64,000 nucleotides of DNA from Globisporangium splendens. Its lineage: Eukaryota; Oomycota; Peronosporomycetes; Pythiales; Pythiaceae. Where the stretch lies: positions 806,001-870,000 of the forward strand of contig VFIW01000010.1 of NCBI GenBank assembly GCA_006386115.1, written 5' to 3'. Shown in pieces: positions 60,607 to 64,000 of this stretch (the stretch's first letter is position 1; every line of letters begins with the position of its first letter). A program made the position numbers and the translations under genes. The notes below the pieces were generated by a model. That model was not told the DNA's origin, did not search any database, and was given only the letters and a program-made list of their open reading frames with translations.

Positions 60607-61937
60607 TTAACAACCTTGGATGCCGAGATCTTCCGTGAGTTCTTGGTGTCTCGGACCGGCCAATCCCTTCGTGAGCAAATCGGCCAACATCGTCGAAGTG
60701 CTGCAGTACTCGACTTCGACTTCACCGGATTTCACTTCATCGCGGATGTGATGGTACTTGATGTCAATGTGCTTGGCCCGACCATGATTGACTGGGTTCT
60801 TCGTCATCTTGATGCACGACTGATTGTCTTCGAAAATCACAAGCTTGGGGGCCATTCAACACCAGCGGCAACCAAAATCTCACACAACAGTCGGTGCACC
60901 CACTTGCCTTCTTGGATCGCCAAACTGAGAGCAATGTACTCGGCTTCGCTCGTCGAGAGGGACACACTTGACTGCTTCTTGCTTCCCCAACTGATCGGGC
61001 CACCGGCCAACTTGAACACATAGCCGGACGTTGACTTTCGATCAGCAACGTCGCCCGCCCAGTCGGCATCCGAAAAACACTTGAAGTCGAGTTCACCACT
61101 TGACTTGAATCGGATTCCATGCGACTTGGTGACTTGCAAGTAGCGAAAGATTCGCTTCACCGCAGTCCAGTGCATGTCTTGCGGGGTTTCCATGAAGCGA
61201 GCCACCATGCCGACGGCAAAGGCAATGTCTGGTCGCGTCGCACACATCAAGTGCGTGAGTGCACCGACAGCTTCACGGTAGGGAACATCGGTCGCAGGCG
61301 CTTGATTTTCACCTTGTACCATCTTCGCGCTGATGTCGACTGGACTCGCGACGGACTTGCAATCTTCCATGCCGAAACGCTTGAGGATGTCGTCGATGTA
61401 GCGCCGTTGGCACAAAGTCACACCACCGTCCTCATGTTCGATCAGCTCGATGCCGAGAACGAACTTGCACGCGCCACTATCGGTCATCTCAAAGCGCTGC
61501 TTGAGTTCGTGCTTGACTTCAGCAATCAGATCGCTCGAGCTTCCGGTCACAATCACGTCGTCGTACACCAGAAGCAAAACGCAATGTCCTGCGACGCATT
61601 TGATGTAGAGGCACGGGTCGAACTTGGACACTTCAAAGCCAATAGAGCGCACATACTCGTCGAACGTCTCGTTCCATACGCGAGAAGCTTGTTTCAACCC
61701 ATAGATCGACTTGAGTAATTCCAAACAGTCGAACTTGTCGTCGACTTCCATGCCTTCCGGAATGAGGATGAACACGAGTTCCTTCATTTGGCCGTACAAG
61801 AAAGCAGTGACCACGTCAAGTTGGTCGATCGGCCATCCGAGCAGTTTGGCAAGCGCGATCACCATGCGAAGAGTCACGTACTTGACAACTGGCGCAAACG
61901 TCTCCGTGTAGTCGACGCTGTATTTCTGCTTGAAACC
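60607..61937 (-). pseudogene. Copia element F' pol, 3' half, with damaged RT active site
   Basis: Near-copy of F. Three bases are missing in the RT active site, so LLLVYVDDV becomes LLLVYDDV. A 2-nt insertion near 60853 shifts the frame inside RNase H, splitting it into 60837-61937 and 60607-60855. Other differences are scattered substitutions. The 5' half is displaced by element H at AAACC (61933-61937). Confidence 0.88.
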
Positions 61938-62328
61938 TATTGAGATGTACCGTGTCTGTGGTACGAACGATGTCAACTGCACGTCTCTTTCGTGGAACGT
62001 TCCCGTATGGGACACTTGTTTACGCCAAGCGTAAACATTCGAGTTTCTCATACAGCGTAAGCATCGTTCATGTCTCGTAGCATAATCATTGAATGTTGGG
62101 GAATCTTTAGGGTGACAACGTAGGATAGTGCATTTTGATTGGTTAGATCCTCTCCGTACATCTCAGGATCTTGTTGCTCACAGGAGCCTCCGTTTGTGTC
62201 CAACACCGAGTGGACACGCTCAGTGTCGCACGGGTAGGAGACCAACCTTAAACAATCTTACTTTCCAATTTGCCATCTCAAGCTCACTCCGGTTCATCCT
62301 TCATCCTCCGCGCTCTTGACCTTTAACA
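61938..62328 (+). repeat. 5' LTR of copia element H
   Basis: 391 bp, same ends as the LTR of G, followed by GGTTATGAGCCC. Confidence 0.88.
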
Positions 62329-62332
62329 GGTT

Positions 62333-64000
62333 ATGAGCCCAAGTACAAGCACCACGACCGACAAGACGATCATCGACAAGTTCAACGGCGACAACTTCGC
62401 GACGTGGGCACGCTACATGCGTGGCGTGTTCCTCGCCAAGTCTGTGTGGGACGTCGTCAACCGCCAAGATACTCCGGTCTTCACCGATGCGCGCATCAAG
62501 GACGAATATGTTCGCACGAACAATGTTGCGTTTGGTTTGCTGCTGCTGCACATCGACGCCGAGTATCATCATGTCGTGGATGATTGCGAAGAAGCGTGGG
62601 TGGCATGGTGTCGTCTGAAGGTTCTCTACCAAGATTCCCAGAAGGCCGGCCGCATCTATCTCAAGCGTCAGTTGTTCAGCATTGAGATGAAGGAAGGCGA
62701 CAACCTATTGCACCACTGTAATGAGGTCCTCAACATCCACGCCAAGCTTGTGGGTATCGGCGCGAAGATGGAGGACGAAGACGTCGCGATTTGCTTGCTT
62801 CGAAGTTTGCCGAAGAGCTACGAGAACGTGGTTCTGCACATCGAAATGAGCAACGCCGACTTGAAGACCCAAGATGTGGTCAAGGTGCTCAACAACGAGC
62901 ATGTGAAGCGTTCGGGCGAGAAGAAGACCGTGAAGACTGAAGACCATGCGAAGGCGTTCAATGCCGAGAATGAGCCTCGCGTCTGCTCGTTCTGCGGCAA
63001 AGTTGGCCACACGGTCGACCGGTGCTGGACCAAGAACAAGCAAGCTGGACGCAAGCCAAGTCGCATGGGTGGCAATGGCCGCAAGCGTGTAAACTACGTC
63101 GAGCGCGACTACGACGATGATGAAGCCCCGCTTGCGTTTGCTGTGTCGATGGAGTGTGGTGTCACGTCCACGAAAGAAAAATGCGAGGAATGTGGGCGAT
63201 CGACAGCGGCGCGACGCACCACATCTGCAATGACAAGTCCAAGTTTGCTGTTTTGGACGAGCGCGACCATGGTGATTTGGTCGTCGCGAAACGGCAACAA
63301 GTCCAAGATCCTTGGCGTTGGTACTGTGAACGAGCGAATCGCTCTACCAAACGGCGAAGTGCGTGATCTCAAGGTGGTCGATGTGTTGTACGTGCCAAGT
63401 GTGGGGAAGAATTTGTTGTCGATTCCCCAGATCAACAAGTCGAACAAGTTCCAAGTCGTGTTCGACGGTCCAAGTATGAACGTGTTGAACAAGACTCAAG
63501 CAAGGTGGTCGCAACCGCTGACTTTTGTCGATGGCCTGTACTGGCGGTGGTACCACCAGTGCGATGAGCAAGTCTGCGATGACAGCTGTGCGTGCCAAGT
63601 CCGTGTCGACTTTTCACGAGCGAATGGGCCATGCATCCCCCAATGTGCTGCGCCAATTGGTCGATAAAGCGATGGTGAAGGACGCCGTGTTCTCTCCGAA
63701 TGCACAAGATTTGTCGACCTGTCGTGGTTGCCAACAAGGAAAAATGGTTCAAAAGCCATTCAAGTCGAACGAGGAAAAGCGCACCTATGGGGTGTTTGAG
63801 CTAATCCACTTCGACATCTGTGGTCCGATGGAAGTTGAAAGCATCGGTGGCAGCAAATACCTACTTTTGATTGTAGATGAGGCCAGTGGGTCGATGAAGG
63901 GATTTTGCCTTCATAACAAGTCCGACAGTGAAGCTTTGCTGAAGAAGTTCATCATCCAAGTCGGCAACCAATTTGGAAAACGTGTCAAGTTTGTGCGGCA
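62333..64000 (+). pseudogene. Copia element H gag-PR-IN, many frame changes, runs off the right edge
   Basis: Same family as G. Gag and the knuckle ([14 protein letters not shown]) are open and lack the extra base of G at 57823. One base is missing near 63179 and one is added near 63291, so the protease active site (DSGATHH in G) is read out of frame in between. More single-base changes occur near 63493, 63525 and 63545-63600. The integrase finger and core (GVFELIHFDICGPMEVE, VDEASGSMKGF) continue to the window end. Inactive as it stands. Confidence 0.85.

Larger units (their letters stand above)
55415..64000. mobile_element. Alternating array of one copia family: F(-), G(+), F'(-), H(+)
   Basis: Four LTR copies (55415-55805, 57151-57539, 60204-60593, 61938-62328) alternate in orientation. 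Between them lie minus-strand RT-RNase H halves (F, F') and plus-strand gag-integrase halves (G, H). Every half ends at the same pol codons (KGF): G has ...AAGGGTTT before an LTR, and F and F' start GGTTTC after one. GGTTT/AAACC is the 5-bp target duplication. The period of the G+F' unit is 4,787 bp. F and F' differ by about 1%. Confidence 0.8.

Noticed and set aside
55415..62328. CRISPR-like or satellite array from the repeated 390-bp units
   Set aside because: The units are LTRs in alternating orientation tied to copia coding halves, not regularly spaced short repeats.

Overview
The window is eukaryotic nuclear DNA, most likely from an oomycete (stramenopile). Host genes are close together and carry short GT-AG introns of about 70-280 nt. 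One gene encodes a mitochondrial-type propionyl-CoA carboxylase beta chain. The right half is filled with nested Ty3/gypsy (chromodomain type) and Ty1/copia retrotransposons. I cannot name the species; Saprolegniales is only a guess.

Bases 1-27600 are host genes. A giant minus-strand gene (start at 18112, running off the left edge) encodes a secreted or surface protein with a signal peptide, LamG-like modules, about 40 IPT/TIG repeats and about a dozen repeats ending in a W.VTF-like strand. Its middle carries several single-base frame breaks and one in-frame TGA. Then follow PCCB (plus), aspartyl aminopeptidase DNPEP (plus), an LRR/coiled-coil protein with two breaks (minus) and a CLPTM1-family membrane protein (minus).

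Bases 27600-52388 are gypsy elements: a decayed fragment (D); a coding-complete element A (plus) whose two LTRs do not match; element C (minus, TSD AAGCC); and element B (minus, TSD ATCGG), nested in the pol gene of C. The most notable feature of the window is that A, B and C each carry a long antisense ORF just inside the 3' LTR. It reads back into pol, overlaps the chromodomain and linker part of pol by 590-725 nt, stops at the same pol landmark, and ends in a coiled coil. The A and B versions are conserved as proteins where the opposing pol linker is not. In C, removing one base from a G6 run would reopen both pol and the antisense ORF. A, B and C also carry textbook -1 frameshift signals between gag and pol (A AAA AAC or G GGA AAC plus a stem-loop).

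Bases 52501-64000 are copia elements: a 5' part of one family (E), then an alternating array F(-), G(+), F'(-), H(+) of a second family. Each neighbour is inserted, in inverted orientation, at the same position in pol with the same 5-bp duplication (GGTTT/AAACC). The LTRs of this family have TA...CA ends, and the gag start codon lies inside a primer-binding site that matches a tRNA-Met anticodon arm.
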